DNA from: Clostridia bacterium
GTDB lineage: Bacteria; Bacillota; Clostridia; Oscillospirales; Acutalibacteraceae
Assembly (NCBI GenBank): GCA_017502085.1
Contig: JAFVVQ010000017.1
Coordinates: forward strand, 1 to 64,000
Direction: 5' to 3'
DNA: 64,000 nucleotides
Below, one piece after another: positions 13,883 through 22,170 of the stretch. The notes under the pieces were generated by a model, which saw nothing but the letters and a program-made list of their open reading frames with translations, ran no database searches and was not told where the DNA came from. Position numbers and translations under genes: made by a program. Numbering within the stretch: position 1 is the stretch's first letter; every line of letters begins with the position of its first letter.

Positions 13883-14176
13883 ATCATCGCCGAATTCGAT
13901 TATCATTGCGGACGTTGGAGAAAGAAGAGAGAGAAGATCCTTCGAAGAGACAAGTACAACTGTCAACATTTCAAACGTTACGGCAAACGCATCGAAGCAA
14001 AGACTGTACATCATATTTACCCTGCTAAGGATTATCCCGAGTATGCATGGTGTGACTGGAATTTAATTTCTCTATCCTTCAAGGCGCACGAGCTTATGCA
14101 TGACAGAGACACAGGAGAATTGAGCGATATCGGAAGAGCATTGATGAAAAGAACATCCCCCCCGGGTGCTTTATGA
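13883..14176 (+). CDS. HNH endonuclease without a standard start codon
   Basis: The open frame runs from 13859 (after a TAG) to 14176 and encodes a typical phage HNH nuclease: YNCQHFKRYGKR, then VHHIYPAKDYPEY, WNLISL and HELMH. It sits just before TerS, the usual place for the HNH protein that aids packaging. The frame has no ATG, GTG or TTG before the conserved ARIIAEFDYHC region. Options are AUC at 13883 or 13886 with AAGGGGG upstream, loss of the start by mutation (AAG at 13871 is one base from ATG), or an indel in the five-G run 13873-13877, since one G fewer would join it to the ATG frame starting at 13843. Confidence 0.7.
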   Translation: MIAEFDYHCGRWRKKREKILRRDKYNCQHFKRYGKRIEAKTVHHIYPAKDYPEYAWCDWNLISLSFKAHELMHDRDTGELSDIGRALMKRTSPPGAL

Positions 14177-14255
14177 TTTATTTTATAATTTTGCACGGGC
14201 GGGGTGGAACTCTTTCCAATAGTGCGCAGATTTTGAAACTTTTTCGAGGTGACTG

Positions 14256-14621
14256 ATGGGAAGGCAAGCGCTAAATAAAGAAACAATTAAAAAACAAGTC
14301 GTTGAAAAAATGCGAAAATTAGGCACTTATAAACCTCAATTTGACGACGTTATTGATATTTTTGCAGATATGCTTGAGCAGTACAGACGGCTTGAAATTG
14401 AATTTGCAAAAAAGGGCTTCAATTATGCCTCAAAAACAAACAGCGGAGATCTGAAAAAATCACCTTTGGTATCAACAATGGAACATCTGAGAAAAGATAT
14501 TCTCAATTATTCTGACCGCCTCGCCCTGAATCCGAAGAGTTTCTTCAAGGATGAAGATCCTCCGAAACCTCAGAACAAACTCGCAGAGGCGATAAAGGCA
14601 ATGAATGAAAAATTTTCCTAA
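14256..14621 (+). CDS. terS: Terminase small subunit (P27 family)
   Basis: A 121-residue protein. Helical, with the P27-type central part (FDDVIDIFADMLEQYRRLEIEF) and the C-terminal LNPKSFFKD motif seen before family ends. It recognises phage DNA for packaging and recruits TerL. RBS GAGGTGA. It overlaps terL by 17 bp. Confidence 0.85.
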   Translation: MGRQALNKETIKKQVVEKMRKLGTYKPQFDDVIDIFADMLEQYRRLEIEFAKKGFNYASKTNSGDLKKSPLVSTMEHLRKDILNYSDRLALNPKSFFKDEDPPKPQNKLAEAIKAMNEKFS

Positions 14622-16329
14622 CAGAGATGCTGTTTTTGAGTATGCTCAATCTATTGTTGATGGAAGGAAAATTGCTTGTAAAGAGCTTAAACAATCTGCG
14701 AAGCGATTTTTCAGAGATTTAGAAAATCCCGCTTATGATTTTGACCCCACGGATGCAGAGTGGGTTATAAATTTCATAGAAACAACCTTTGTTCATCAGA
14801 AAGGTGAAGACTTCAACGGTGTTGCACTCAGAGGCACACCGTTTTTTCTTACCATCTATCACAAGTTCATTGTTTATAACCTTCTCGGATTTAAATTAAA
14901 AGGCACTAATATCCGCCGATTCAAAGAAGCATTCATATTCATCCCCCGAAAAAACATCAAAACAACCTTCATTGCGGCTCTTGTGTTTGCCTTGGCCGTG
15001 AAACAGTGTGCGAGCGGCTCTACAGCATACATAACTGCAGCAGCTCTCAAGCAATCAACTCAGGCTTTCAAGTTTATTCTCTACAACTTGAAGAAGATGG
15101 GCATTGAAGATGAATTCAGAATACTCGACAACAACCAAGAGCACAGTATTTCAGGAGAAATCGGCGACGATGGTTCGATTGAAATAATCGCTCTGGCCGC
15201 AAATCCCGACAGTCAAGACAGTTTCAACTGTAACCTTGCGATTGCTGACGAGCTTCACGCTTATAAAACACCAAAGCAATACAACATCATTAAAGAGGCA
15301 ATGAAGACATTCACAAATAAACTTATGGTCGGAATAACAACTGCGGGTGATAACATCAACAGTTTCTGCTTCCGCCGTCTGTCTTACTGCCAGAAGGTCC
15401 TCAACGGCTTTTTCAAAGACGAGCAATTATTTATTTTTATCTGCAAAGCAGATGAGGACGAAAACGGCAACGTTGATTATCTCAATCCCGTTGTTCACGA
15501 AATGGCGAATCCCGGATACGGAATATCAATCCGTCCGGAAGACATTATGAACGATGCATTGCAGGCACAAAACGATCCACAGCAAAGGAAAGACTTCTTT
15601 GCAAAATCGCTAAACGTTTACACGGCGGCACTGAAAGCATATTTCGATATCAAAGAATTTCAGCGGAGCGATGAGAGATATAACTGGAGCATTGAGGAGC
15701 TTATAAAACTTCCTATCAAATGGTTCGGAGGGTCTGACCTTTCCAAGATGCACGACCTTACAGCTGCTGCAATGGTAGGAGTTTACGAAGACGTGCTCAT
15801 TATAATTCCGCATTGTTGGTTCCCGATTGTTAAGGCAAAGGAAAAAGCAGATGAAGACGGAATCCCGCTCTTCGGTTGGCAAGACGACGGATGGCTTGAT
15901 ATGTCAAACGGTCCTGTTGTCAACCATGCGGAAATAGTAAACTGGTATATCTCTCAGAAGAAGCGAGGATTTTCAATAAAATCAATCGGCCACGACAGAA
16001 AATTCAACCGTGAATACTTCATGTTGATGAAGAAAAAGGGATTCAAGATAGTTGATCAACCTCAGTATTACTATCTGAAATCCGAAGGATTCAGATTCAT
16101 TGAAAAAAAGGCAAAGGAGGGCAAGCTTTATTATTGCCACGCCGAGCCTTTTGAATATTGTGTTTCAAACGTTAAGGCTATCGAAAAAACAGACGATATG
16201 ATTATGTACGAAAAAATCGGAGAAACAGACAGAATCGATATTTTCGATGCTGCCGTTTTTGCTGTCAACCGATATCTTAGTGATTTGAGCACTGAAAGCA
16301 AATCAAGCAGCTGGTTTAAAAAGGAGTGA
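14605..16329 (+). CDS. terL: Terminase large subunit
   Basis: A 574-residue packaging motor. The ATPase has a deviant Walker A PRKNIKTTFIAAL (~114-126) and Walker B LAIADE (~211-216). The C-terminal nuclease domain carries acidic residues in WFGGSDLSKMHD and near FDAAVFAVNRY. Length is usual for the Terminase_1 family. It starts within terS and ends 5 bp before the portal start, as in HK97-type late operons. Confidence 0.93.
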   Translation: MKNFPNRDAVFEYAQSIVDGRKIACKELKQSAKRFFRDLENPAYDFDPTDAEWVINFIETTFVHQKGEDFNGVALRGTPFFLTIYHKFIVYNLLGFKLKGTNIRRFKEAFIFIPRKNIKTTFIAALVFALAVKQCASGSTAYITAAALKQSTQAFKFILYNLKKMGIEDEFRILDNNQEHSISGEIGDDGSIEIIALAANPDSQDSFNCNLAIADELHAYKTPKQYNIIKEAMKTFTNKLMVGITTAGDNINSFCFRRLSYCQKVLNGFFKDEQLFIFICKADEDENGNVDYLNPVVHEMANPGYGISIRPEDIMNDALQAQNDPQQRKDFFAKSLNVYTAALKAYFDIKEFQRSDERYNWSIEELIKLPIKWFGGSDLSKMHDLTAAAMVGVYEDVLIIIPHCWFPIVKAKEKADEDGIPLFGWQDDGWLDMSNGPVVNHAEIVNWYISQKKRGFSIKSIGHDRKFNREYFMLMKKKGFKIVDQPQYYYLKSEGFRFIEKKAKEGKLYYCHAEPFEYCVSNVKAIEKTDDMIMYEKIGETDRIDIFDAAVFAVNRYLSDLSTESKSSSWFKKE

Positions 16330-16334
16330 TAAAT

Positions 16335-17540
16335 TTGGCTGTGGTTAAAGTTGAAAAAAGAAATTCAAGAGATGCACCTCAAACAAGGTCCGCAAACAAC
16401 GGCGGTTCTCTCTTCTGGCTTCAGCCAGGACAGGTTTTGCCGACGGGATACGTTCCCATCACCAAAAACGAAGACGTCAGAAAGTGTATTCATATCCTTG
16501 CCGACCTTGTAAGTAACATGACAATAAAACTTTTTGAAAACGGTGAGGACGGAGATTATCGGGTTAAGGATGAACTTTCGAAGAAAATCGACGTCTGCCC
16601 CAACAACCTTATGACCCGAAAGAACTTCATATATAACATCGTCAAGGATGCTATTGAATGCGGAAACAAGGTTGCAGCTGTCAAAACGAACGGAATTTAT
16701 ATCGAGAATATAATCCCGTGGGCACCGTCAACGGTTTCTTTTGTCAACATCTCGGAGAACGGATACCAGATATCACATAACGGGCAGAGATTTGACCCCG
16801 ATGAAGTTTTGCACTTTGTTATAAATCCCTCATCGACGACCCCGTATATCGGAGAAGGCTTTACCGCAACGGTAAGACAGACCGTTCAGGATCTGGCACA
16901 GGCTCAGTCAACAAAGTCCGCTTTTTTGAAAAGTGAATATAAGCCGAGCTTAATTATAACCACGAATTCCGATGACGAAGCGATGCAGACTGAAGAAGGA
17001 AGAAAAAACGTTCTCGACAGCTATGTTTCAAAAACGAAACAAGGCGAACCGTGGATTATTCCCGCCGGAGAAATCGAAGTCAAAACAATTCAGCCCCTTT
17101 CACTGAATGATTTGGCGATTGCCGATACAATGCAGCTTGACAAGAGAGCGATTGCCCGAGCCTTCGGAATCCCGCCCTTTTTGATCGGTGTCGGCGAATT
17201 TAACAAAGAGGCATATAACAATTTCATAGCAACAACAATTCTCTCAATTGCCATGAGCATTCAGCAGGAGCTTACAAAGAAGCTTCTGCTCTCCGACAAG
17301 AGATATTTCAAATTCAATATCGAAAGCCTTATGCAGTACAGCATAAGTGAGAAGGTCGCATACGTCAAAGAAATGGTCGGCGGCGGCATTCTCAACCGTA
17401 ACGAAGGCAGAAACAAGCTCGGAGAATCGCCTGTTGACATTGAAGGCATGAATGATTTTGTTGTTCTTGAAAACTATGTTCCCGTTGCTAAGCTCGGAGA
17501 CCAGAAAAAATTGAGAAAGGAGGACGAACCCGATGAATAG
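16335..17540 (+). CDS. HK97-family portal protein
   Basis: About 401 residues from the TTG at 16335, which has AAGGAG 9-10 bp upstream; the in-frame GTG at 16326 overlaps that site. Portal features include VRKCIHILADLVSNM near the N-terminus and the family-typical AIARAFGIPPFLIG. It forms the dodecameric DNA entry ring. The acidic C-terminus overlaps the protease gene by 8 bp. Confidence 0.92.
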   Translation: MAVVKVEKRNSRDAPQTRSANNGGSLFWLQPGQVLPTGYVPITKNEDVRKCIHILADLVSNMTIKLFENGEDGDYRVKDELSKKIDVCPNNLMTRKNFIYNIVKDAIECGNKVAAVKTNGIYIENIIPWAPSTVSFVNISENGYQISHNGQRFDPDEVLHFVINPSSTTPYIGEGFTATVRQTVQDLAQAQSTKSAFLKSEYKPSLIITTNSDDEAMQTEEGRKNVLDSYVSKTKQGEPWIIPAGEIEVKTIQPLSLNDLAIADTMQLDKRAIARAFGIPPFLIGVGEFNKEAYNNFIATTILSIAMSIQQELTKKLLLSDKRYFKFNIESLMQYSISEKVAYVKEMVGGGILNRNEGRNKLGESPVDIEGMNDFVVLENYVPVAKLGDQKKLRKEDEPDE

Positions 17541-18102
17541 AAGAACTCTGACTATGCTGTCTGACCTTGAACACCGTTCAGAAGGTGAGAAAAAGTACAT
17601 CTCGGGGTATTTTGCTGTATTCAACTCAATCTATCAGATCTGTCCCGGTATAAGCGAAAGCATTGCACCGGGTGCTTTCGATGAAACAATCAATGATGAT
17701 ATCCGTTGCCTCATCGATCACGAATCAAGGCTTGTTCTCGGAAGAACCAAAGCCGGAACATACAAACTTCGTATCGATAAAAAAGGTCTGTGGGGCGAAG
17801 TTGAAATCAACGAGAAGGACTCCGATGCAATGAACCTCTACCATAGGGTTAAGCGCAGAGACGTTGACCAGTGCTCTATCGCATTTGAAATTCTTCAGGA
17901 TTCTTGCGAATACAGAGAAGACGGTTCTTGCCATTGGACCATTGAAAAGCTGAAACTTTACGAAGGTACAGTGTGCACTTTCCCTGCATATGAGGAAACA
18001 TCGGTTGAAGCACGCACAAGACAGAAAGAACACATCGAAAAGAGACAGCTTGAGCAGAAAAAGGCCGAGCTGTCAAGAAGATTGGAGGAGCTTAAATGCT
18101 GA
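17533..18102 (+). CDS. HK97-family prohead protease
   Basis: A 189-residue serine protease of the capsid. Catalytic His is in LIDHES (~59) and Ser in DQCSIAFE (~115); the family typical FPAYEETSVEAR lies near the C-terminus. It cleaves the delta domain from the capsid protein during maturation. It overlaps both the portal and capsid genes. Confidence 0.93.
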   Translation: MNRRTLTMLSDLEHRSEGEKKYISGYFAVFNSIYQICPGISESIAPGAFDETINDDIRCLIDHESRLVLGRTKAGTYKLRIDKKGLWGEVEINEKDSDAMNLYHRVKRRDVDQCSIAFEILQDSCEYREDGSCHWTIEKLKLYEGTVCTFPAYEETSVEARTRQKEHIEKRQLEQKKAELSRRLEELKC

Positions 18103-19499
18103 CAAGATTAAGACTTGAGTTTAATCTCAAGCAGAAAAGAACAGCCCTTGCCGCTCTTCTCGAAAGAAAAAGCGGCTATGAGGAAAGAAGTCGTGCACTT
18201 CGCACAGCTCTGGAAGAGGCACAGACAACCGAAGATACAGAGCTTATAAACACACAGCTCACCGAGCTTGAAAACGAAATCGGTGGAACTGATTTCGCCG
18301 CAGAAGAAGCAACTCTCAACGGTGAAATTAATGACATTGAAAACGAGCTTAAGGAGCTTGACGAAAAAGAAACAGCAGCAGCAACACCGCCTGCTCCCGC
18401 AGCGGTTGATTCTGCTACAACTACAACAGAAAGAAAGGCGGGTTATTCCCACATGAAAAGAAGAGGTATTTTTTATTCTCTGCCCGTTGAACAGAGAAAC
18501 GCTATCATCGCAAAGCCTGAAGTAAGAAGCTTCCTTGACGGCATCAGAGAAGCTGTTCAGACAAGAGCCGTTTCAGGTATGCAGCACAATGTCCCCGTTG
18601 ACGTTCTCGGTCTGGTCAAGGAACAGATCGGAGAATATTCAAAACTCCTCAAGCACGTGAACGTTGTTCCCGTATCCGGAGATGCAAAAGTTCCCATTAT
18701 GGGTATTGCACCCGAAGGCATCTGGACCGATGCAACATCCAAACTCAACGAAAGAAGCCTTGCCTTCTATCAGATTGAAGTCGGCAACTACAAGGTTTCG
18801 GGTTACGTTGCAATCTATAACTCAGATATCGAGGACAATGACGAAGCAACACTTTCAAACGTTATCGAAGCTCTTGGTAAGGGTATCGGTAAAGCAATTG
18901 ACCGTGCCATTATCTATGGTACCGGTAACAATATGCCTCTCGGCATCGTAACGAGACTTGCTCAGGCGGCAAAGCCTGCATCATGGAGCGCAAAGGCTCC
19001 CGAGTGGAAGGATCTTCACGAAACACACATTATCAAGAAGGACCTTACAAGCGCCTCCGGTTCGAAATTCTTCGAGGGAATCACCTCTGCAGCAGGTGTT
19101 CCTTCAAGCGAATACTCAACAGACGGTATGTTCTGGGCTATGTCGCACACAACCGCAATGGAAATCAAAGGTAAGGCAATCGCATTCAATGCTTCTGCCG
19201 TTCTTCAGTCCAACGTTGCAAACGAAATGCCCGTAATCGGCGGCGCAATCGAGGAACTTGATTTCATCCCCGACGGTGATATCGTTTTCGGTTACGGTTC
19301 CCTTTACACTATGGCCGAAAGAAAATCAATCACCCTCGGCAGTTCGGAGCACGTTCTCTATCTTGATGATCAGACTGTATTCGCAGGCAAAGCAAGATAT
19401 GACGGTGCACCCGTTATCGGCGAAGGTTTCGGCGTAATGAACATCCACAACAAGGATGTTGCAACCACAAGCACCTTTGCGGCAGTTGCAGCCAACTAA
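18096..19499 (+). CDS. Major capsid protein (HK97 fold)
   Basis: A 467-residue precursor. Residues ~1-120 are a charged coiled-coil delta/scaffold domain (LEERKSG, EALTELENEIGG-like) ending in an Ala/Thr/Pro-rich linker. The shell domain follows: VPVDVLGLVKEQIGEYSKLLKHVNVVPV, then ATSKLNERSLAFYQIEVGNYK. A cleavage site near VQTRAVSG (~150) is plausible. GGAGG precedes the ATG. Confidence 0.93.
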   Translation: MLTRLRLEFNLKQKRTALAALLERKSGYEERSRALRTALEEAQTTEDTELINTQLTELENEIGGTDFAAEEATLNGEINDIENELKELDEKETAAATPPAPAAVDSATTTTERKAGYSHMKRRGIFYSLPVEQRNAIIAKPEVRSFLDGIREAVQTRAVSGMQHNVPVDVLGLVKEQIGEYSKLLKHVNVVPVSGDAKVPIMGIAPEGIWTDATSKLNERSLAFYQIEVGNYKVSGYVAIYNSDIEDNDEATLSNVIEALGKGIGKAIDRAIIYGTGNNMPLGIVTRLAQAAKPASWSAKAPEWKDLHETHIIKKDLTSASGSKFFEGITSAAGVPSSEYSTDGMFWAMSHTTAMEIKGKAIAFNASAVLQSNVANEMPVIGGAIEELDFIPDGDIVFGYGSLYTMAERKSITLGSSEHVLYLDDQTVFAGKARYDGAPVIGEGFGVMNIHNKDVATTSTFAAVAAN

Positions 19500-19515
19500 T
19501 CAACACATCAGCAAG

Positions 19516-19536
19516 CAGGGGCGGCTTTCGCCCCTG
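19516..19536 (+). other. Hairpin after the capsid gene
   Basis: CAGGGGCG/CGCCCCTG, an 8-bp GC-rich stem with loop GCTTT, 17 bp after the capsid stop and without a T-run. It probably stabilises the capsid mRNA or partly attenuates transcription, which suits the need for many capsid copies and few connectors. Confidence 0.55.
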
Positions 19537-19560
19537 TGTTCCCATTTGGAGGTGTAGAAG

Positions 19561-19839
19561 ATGGATGATGCAATTAAACTTCTCAAACTCGATTTAGGGG
19601 TCAAAGGCGATGCCCGTAATGATTATTACAAAGATACTCTCGAGGCAATAATAAGCGAACTAAAAAAGCGAAAGGGAATAACAATAAACCTTGACGAAAT
19701 CGACGACAAAATGCTTGTTGTAGATCTTGCGGCATGGAAGATTCGAAACAGAGATAAAGGCACCGCTGTACCGACGAATCTTGTTTATGCGGTGCGAGGT
19801 CGTGCGCTTCGTGAAAGGAGCAAGAATAATGCAGGTTGA
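19561..19839 (+). CDS. Head-tail connector (gp6-like)
   Basis: A 92-residue helical adaptor. DDAIKLLKLDLGV at the N-terminus and a C-terminal VDLAAWKIRNR helix fit the phage gp6-like/QLRG connector family. It follows the capsid in the standard HK97-type order. RBS GGAGGTG. Confidence 0.8.
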   Translation: MDDAIKLLKLDLGVKGDARNDYYKDTLEAIISELKKRKGITINLDEIDDKMLVVDLAAWKIRNRDKGTAVPTNLVYAVRGRALRERSKNNAG

Positions 19840-20131
19840 AGAAACGCTTGAGCTTATAACCGTAATTGTCACAGACGAGAAAGATGCTTACGGTAATCCG
19901 ATTGAGCGTGAAGAAAAAAATGAGGTTTTTTGCAAAGCAGAAAACCCCGGAAGAAGCGAATTTTATGCAGCAAAAAGAGCCGACATGAAAGTTTCAAAAA
20001 TCTTCACGGTTTCGGACATCGATTACAGAGGAGAAACCGAGCTTATCTATGACGGCGACCGTTATAAAGTAGAAAAAGACTATCCCGTCAACCTGGATGA
20101 AATCGAGCTCACCTGTTCAAAGGTGGAGTGA
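19829..20131 (+). CDS. Head closure/head-tail adaptor protein
   Basis: A 101-residue beta-rich protein (ELITVIVTDEKDAYGNPIEREE, then DRYKVEKDYPVNLDEIELTCSKVE). The layout matches small head-tail joining proteins with a beta-barrel. The ATG at 19829 follows AAAGGAG and overlaps the preceding gene by 11 bp. Order and length support the call more than motifs do. Confidence 0.7.
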   Translation: MQVEETLELITVIVTDEKDAYGNPIEREEKNEVFCKAENPGRSEFYAAKRADMKVSKIFTVSDIDYRGETELIYDGDRYKVEKDYPVNLDEIELTCSKVE

Positions 20132-20133
20132 GT

Positions 20134-20583
20134 ATGGCAAGTTTCGGATTTAAGATGTCGGAAGAACTGCAAGAAGAGCTTTCAGAACATCTTTCAAAAA
20201 TTGATGAAGTTGCCCCCAAAATGCTTGAAGAGGCAGCACCTATTTTGGTGAAAGCCTTAAAGCATCATGCACCAACATCAATTAAAAAAGCTTCTAATAC
20301 TGTCAGAGCAAGTAAGCTAAAAAACAATATAAAAGCAAAAAAGCCTAAAAAAACCAAAAACGGGGCGTGGATACTTCCCATCGTTTTTACAGGCAAAGAA
20401 ATCCGAAAAACAAGCGACGGCAAATATTATGATGTCACGAATGCTCAAAAGGCAGCCTATGCGGAGTATGGTAAGAGCGACCAAGAAGCAAGTCCTTTCA
20501 TCAGACCTGCAATTGAAGATTGCGAGGATGATGTCAATATTGAAATGCAAGCAGTTTTCTTTAGGGAGATGATGAAAAAATGA
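20134..20583 (+). CDS. HK97 gp10-like neck/tail-completion protein
   Basis: A 149-residue protein. An N-terminal helix (EELQEELSEHLSKIDEVAPKMLEEAAPILVKALKHH), basic middle and PFIRPAIE near the C-terminus are the classic gp10 pattern. GGTGGAG lies upstream of the ATG at 20134. Its stop overlaps the next start (ATGA). Confidence 0.8.
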   Translation: MASFGFKMSEELQEELSEHLSKIDEVAPKMLEEAAPILVKALKHHAPTSIKKASNTVRASKLKNNIKAKKPKKTKNGAWILPIVFTGKEIRKTSDGKYYDVTNAQKAAYAEYGKSDQEASPFIRPAIEDCEDDVNIEMQAVFFREMMKK

Positions 20584-20963
20584 ATTATAACCCACGAATC
20601 ATAAGCGCATTAACGCCCATCGGCATTGAAGTCATTCCCGATTTCTACGATGCCAAAAAGAAGCGGGTTGATAAGAACGGCAATGAGCTTCCCGATCTTA
20701 AAGAATGGATTGTTTTCAATTATGTTACTGAATCTCCCATTCTTCATGGCGACGATGAGGATATCGAAGAAAAAACCCTTATCGATGTTCACCACTTCAC
20801 AAAGGACAAAGCAAAAGCTCACAAAATCAAAGAGCTTATAAAAAAGAGCCTGCGATATTCAGGCTTCACAATAGAATCAACGATGCCGCCTTCTTATGAA
20901 AACGACACGGGATTCTATCACACTACAGTCACGATAAGTGACACAGATTCAACGGAGGTATAA
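20580..20963 (+). CDS. Tail terminator/completion protein
   Basis: A 127-residue protein between gp10-like and major tail protein genes, where siphophages encode the tail terminator. The segment EKTLIDVHHFTKDKAKAHKIKELIKKSL fits gpU-like folds. Called mainly from position and size. Confidence 0.65.
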   Translation: MNYNPRIISALTPIGIEVIPDFYDAKKKRVDKNGNELPDLKEWIVFNYVTESPILHGDDEDIEEKTLIDVHHFTKDKAKAHKIKELIKKSLRYSGFTIESTMPPSYENDTGFYHTTVTISDTDSTEV

Positions 20964-20965
20964 AA

Positions 20966-21556
20966 ATGGCACAGTTTGTAGCAAAATTACCTATTATCGC
21001 AAAAAGAAAAATCTCAGAAAACGGAACAACAGTCACATTTGAGGAAGGAATGATCCTTGCAAAAATGATATCCTGTACCGTAACTCCCACTCAGAGCAAG
21101 GTTGAGCTTTACGGCGATGATGACGTTGCCGAGCAGGATAACAGTGTAACCGGCGCAGGAATCACCCTCAACACAACGCACCTGCCCACAAAACCCGCTG
21201 CATTTATGTTCGGTTCCGAATATAAAGAAGCAACGGAAAAAGATCCCGAGCAGATCATCTCGAAGGATTCTGATGAAGCGCCTGAGGTTGCTTACGGTTA
21301 CATCGATGGTCATAAGCAGAACGGAAAAAAGAAATTCAGGGTAAGAATTCTTCCCTGCGTTATTTTCAACCAGCCGGCGGAAACAAGCAATACCAAGGGC
21401 AATACGGTTGCTTTCACAACACCTTCGCTCAGTGGCACCGCAAAGGTTGACCCTGTTACAAGCGAATGGAAACATGATTATTTCTTCGATACTGCAATAG
21501 CGGCAATTGATTTTCTCAAGTCAACAATGGGCATACAGCCCGCAGCGGCACAGTAA
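20966..21556 (+). CDS. Major tail (tube) protein
   Basis: A 196-residue tube subunit of the phi13 type: KMISCTVTPTQSKVELYGDDDVAEQ, then PTKPAAFMFGSEY and C-terminal TTPSLSGTAKVDP. It polymerises into the tail tube around the tape measure protein. GGAGGTA precedes the ATG. The C-terminal part resembles the product of 25031-25537. Confidence 0.88.
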   Translation: MAQFVAKLPIIAKRKISENGTTVTFEEGMILAKMISCTVTPTQSKVELYGDDDVAEQDNSVTGAGITLNTTHLPTKPAAFMFGSEYKEATEKDPEQIISKDSDEAPEVAYGYIDGHKQNGKKKFRVRILPCVIFNQPAETSNTKGNTVAFTTPSLSGTAKVDPVTSEWKHDYFFDTAIAAIDFLKSTMGIQPAAAQ

Positions 21557-21571
21557 TCGGAGGTGTAACGA

Positions 21572-22021
21572 ATGAATGCAAGGATTATCAACAACGTTGA
21601 AGAAAGCCCTAATATTTATGAATACAAGGGAATCAAGCTTAACCTTCAATTAGGTATGTGGTCTTTTGCGAGAATAAAAGAAAAGTTTGCAGGCGGGATG
21701 AAAGAGGTTTTGACAAGGATCTCTGAAGATGATGTTTTCTTTTTTGTACTTGCAACCCTTATCGATGAAGCATTTATTGTAAAAGCATACGAAGAGGGTA
21801 AGGAGTATCCTCAGGCTGATATCGAATACTTGAAGGCAAAAACATCGCTGAAAAATTTTCCTGAAGCAACAAGGATAGTCGGCAGGGCAATGGGTCTTTC
21901 AATCGGCACAACAGATTCGGAGCAGGCTGAAATCGACAAAGAGATTGATGAAGCACTTGATGAAGAAGACATCGAAGATGCAGACGAAAAAAACTTGAAA
22001 GCCGAGCAGACAGCTCCCTAA
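21572..22021 (+). CDS. Tail assembly chaperone (gpG-like)
   Basis: A 149-residue chaperone for the tape measure protein. It starts with beta-type IYEYKGIKLNLQLGMW and a helical part with FARIKEKFAGG; the C-terminus is acidic. The A AAA AAC slippery site at 21988-21994 lies 9 codons before the stop, so a fraction of ribosomes should shift to -1 and add the gpT-like extension. Confidence 0.85.
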   Translation: MNARIINNVEESPNIYEYKGIKLNLQLGMWSFARIKEKFAGGMKEVLTRISEDDVFFFVLATLIDEAFIVKAYEEGKEYPQADIEYLKAKTSLKNFPEATRIVGRAMGLSIGTTDSEQAEIDKEIDEALDEEDIEDADEKNLKAEQTAP

Positions 22022-22170
22022 ATATCGATATGTGGTATTACCGGATGGTTTGTTTGCTCGGCTTTTCGGAATTCCAATTCTGGCATATGCGGATTATTAA
22101 AATGACCTCTCTTTACGAGGAATACTGCATACACCATGGATTGAAAAAAAGAGAGGCGGTGGTTGACTGA
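21988..22170 (+). CDS. -1 frameshift extension of the tail chaperone (gpGT-like)
   Basis: In the -1 frame after A AAA AAC (zero frame GAA AAA AAC) the reading continues without stop as LESRADSSLNIDMWYYRM and then GFSEFQFWHMRI, SLYEEYCIHHGLKKRE, ending at TGA 22168-22170. The W-rich FxFWH pattern with a Y...HG end is typical of the T part of such chaperones. The stop overlaps the tape measure ATG. Independent start at the ATG 22030 is possible but has no good Shine-Dalgarno site. Confidence 0.8.
   Translation, partial: KKLESRADSSLNIDMWYYRMVCLLGFSEFQFWHMRIIKMTSLYEEYCIHHGLKKREAVVD

Noticed and set aside
13809-14066. 85-residue plus-strand frame before TerS
   Set aside because: The HNH motifs lie in another frame of the same stretch; this frame shows only basic low-complexity sequence.
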